In this document: piece after piece, positions 62,135-62,249 of the stretch
Layout: the number at the start of each line of letters is the position of its first letter
How positions within the stretch are numbered: position 1 is the stretch's first letter
Assembly (NCBI GenBank): GCA_011050085.1
Contig: DRGL01000021.1
Location: 1-62,249 of the forward strand
Direction: 5' to 3'
DNA length: 62,249 nt
Source: Pricia antarctica
Lineage (GTDB): Bacteria > Bacteroidota > Bacteroidia > Flavobacteriales > Flavobacteriaceae
Notes under the pieces: generated by a model
What the model saw: only the letters and a program-made list of their open reading frames with translations
What the model was told of the DNA's origin: nothing
The model's database searches: none
Made by a program: the position numbers and the translations under genes

Positions 62135-62249
62135 TCATGACTTCTTTTTTCTCCAATTACCTGAAAAATATAGGGTATTGCGAGTCACCCATTCCGGAAC
62201 GTTCAGAACAGCATTGGCCTGTGACACATTTTGGTACATTACCGTATTG
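62135..62249 (-). CDS. Partial minus-strand frame, inverted copy of the porin C-terminus
   Basis: Reading leftward from the window edge, 37 codons end at TGA (62135-62137). The first 28 or so are identical to the porin (NTVMYQNVSQANAVL, then NVPEWVTRNTLYFS) in the same frame; then the frame diverges to GNWRKKKS and stops. It is either the 3' end of a truncated convergent paralogue or a fold-back artefact at a contig end. The porin frame ends only 6 bases away. Confidence 0.45.
   Translation of the reverse strand, partial: NTVMYQNVSQANAVLNVPEWVTRNTLYFSGNWRKKKS
62166..62249 (-). repeat. 84-bp inverted repeat, terminal copy
   Basis: Perfect reverse complement of 61735-61818. Just beyond the match the bases remain partly alike (T-C-A shared), a small microhomology at the junction. 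Confidence 0.92.

Overview
The window looks like a chromosome segment of a marine Flavobacteriaceae-type Bacteroidetes. The evidence is internal: AT-rich intergenic DNA, almost no Shine-Dalgarno sites, -7 boxes of the TAnnTTTG type (before der, alaS, lysS and lipB), lipoproteins with Bacteroidetes-type signals, an outer-membrane beta-barrel receptor, GSCFA, DUF4230, DUF4136 and DUF5522 proteins, and an initiator tRNA without an encoded CCA.

Bases 1 to about 10.89 kb are an integrated mobile element. It has a putative oriT, a MobC-type protein and a MOBP-type relaxase at the left. At the right a tyrosine integrase abuts the 3' end of the initiator tRNA-Met gene, which is probably the attachment site; the other end lies outside the window. 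Nested inside is a ~7.6 kb cassette bounded by two near-identical dyad sites (1727-1758 and 9321-9350; arms CTCTTTACAAA/TTTGTAAAGAG, different 8-nt centres) and carrying its own FimB/FimE-like recombinase. Its cargo is one tight five-gene operon read leftward: a GNAT-PIN-ASCH fusion, a free ASCH protein, a formiminotransferase-cyclodeaminase-like protein, a HEPN protein with an Rx4H motif, and a DEAH helicase with a nuclease-like C-terminus. I do not recognise this gene set as a named system; it is the best candidate here for an undescribed defence or conflict module.

From 10.9 to 47.2 kb the region is mostly chromosomal core: AGCS symporter, era, der, a frameshifted outer-membrane receptor, the M23-MerR-LemA-TPM-TPM cluster, alaS, GSCFA, DUF4230 and DUF4136 proteins, a PLP deaminase-like enzyme, glucosaminidase, hemL, a serine hydrolase, a DASS transporter, a cluster of surface c-type-cytochrome/DUF1549-DUF1553/DUF1501 proteins with a sugar isomerase-like protein, lysS and lipB. 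Several genes under 60 codons are added (DUF5522, Pmp3-like, a 51-aa exported peptide).

From 47.2 to 56.8 kb lies a surface-protein region around an ECF-type sigma factor and its probable membrane anti-sigma factor. Four neighbouring transcription units and the sigma gene share one bipartite promoter-like motif, (T/G)GTTAACC-N15-CATTAAAA, with identical spacing. The units encode a repeat lipoprotein, two collagen-like lipoproteins, and a small peptide plus a small lipoprotein; most end in a hairpin terminator, so this looks like a compact autoregulated regulon. A TPR-CHAT protease-like protein converges on the anti-sigma gene. The window closes with an OmpA protein, rnhB and a porin-like protein. 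The last 84 bases are a perfect inverted copy of part of the porin gene, in frame on the opposite strand: either a real inverted duplication or an assembly fold-back.
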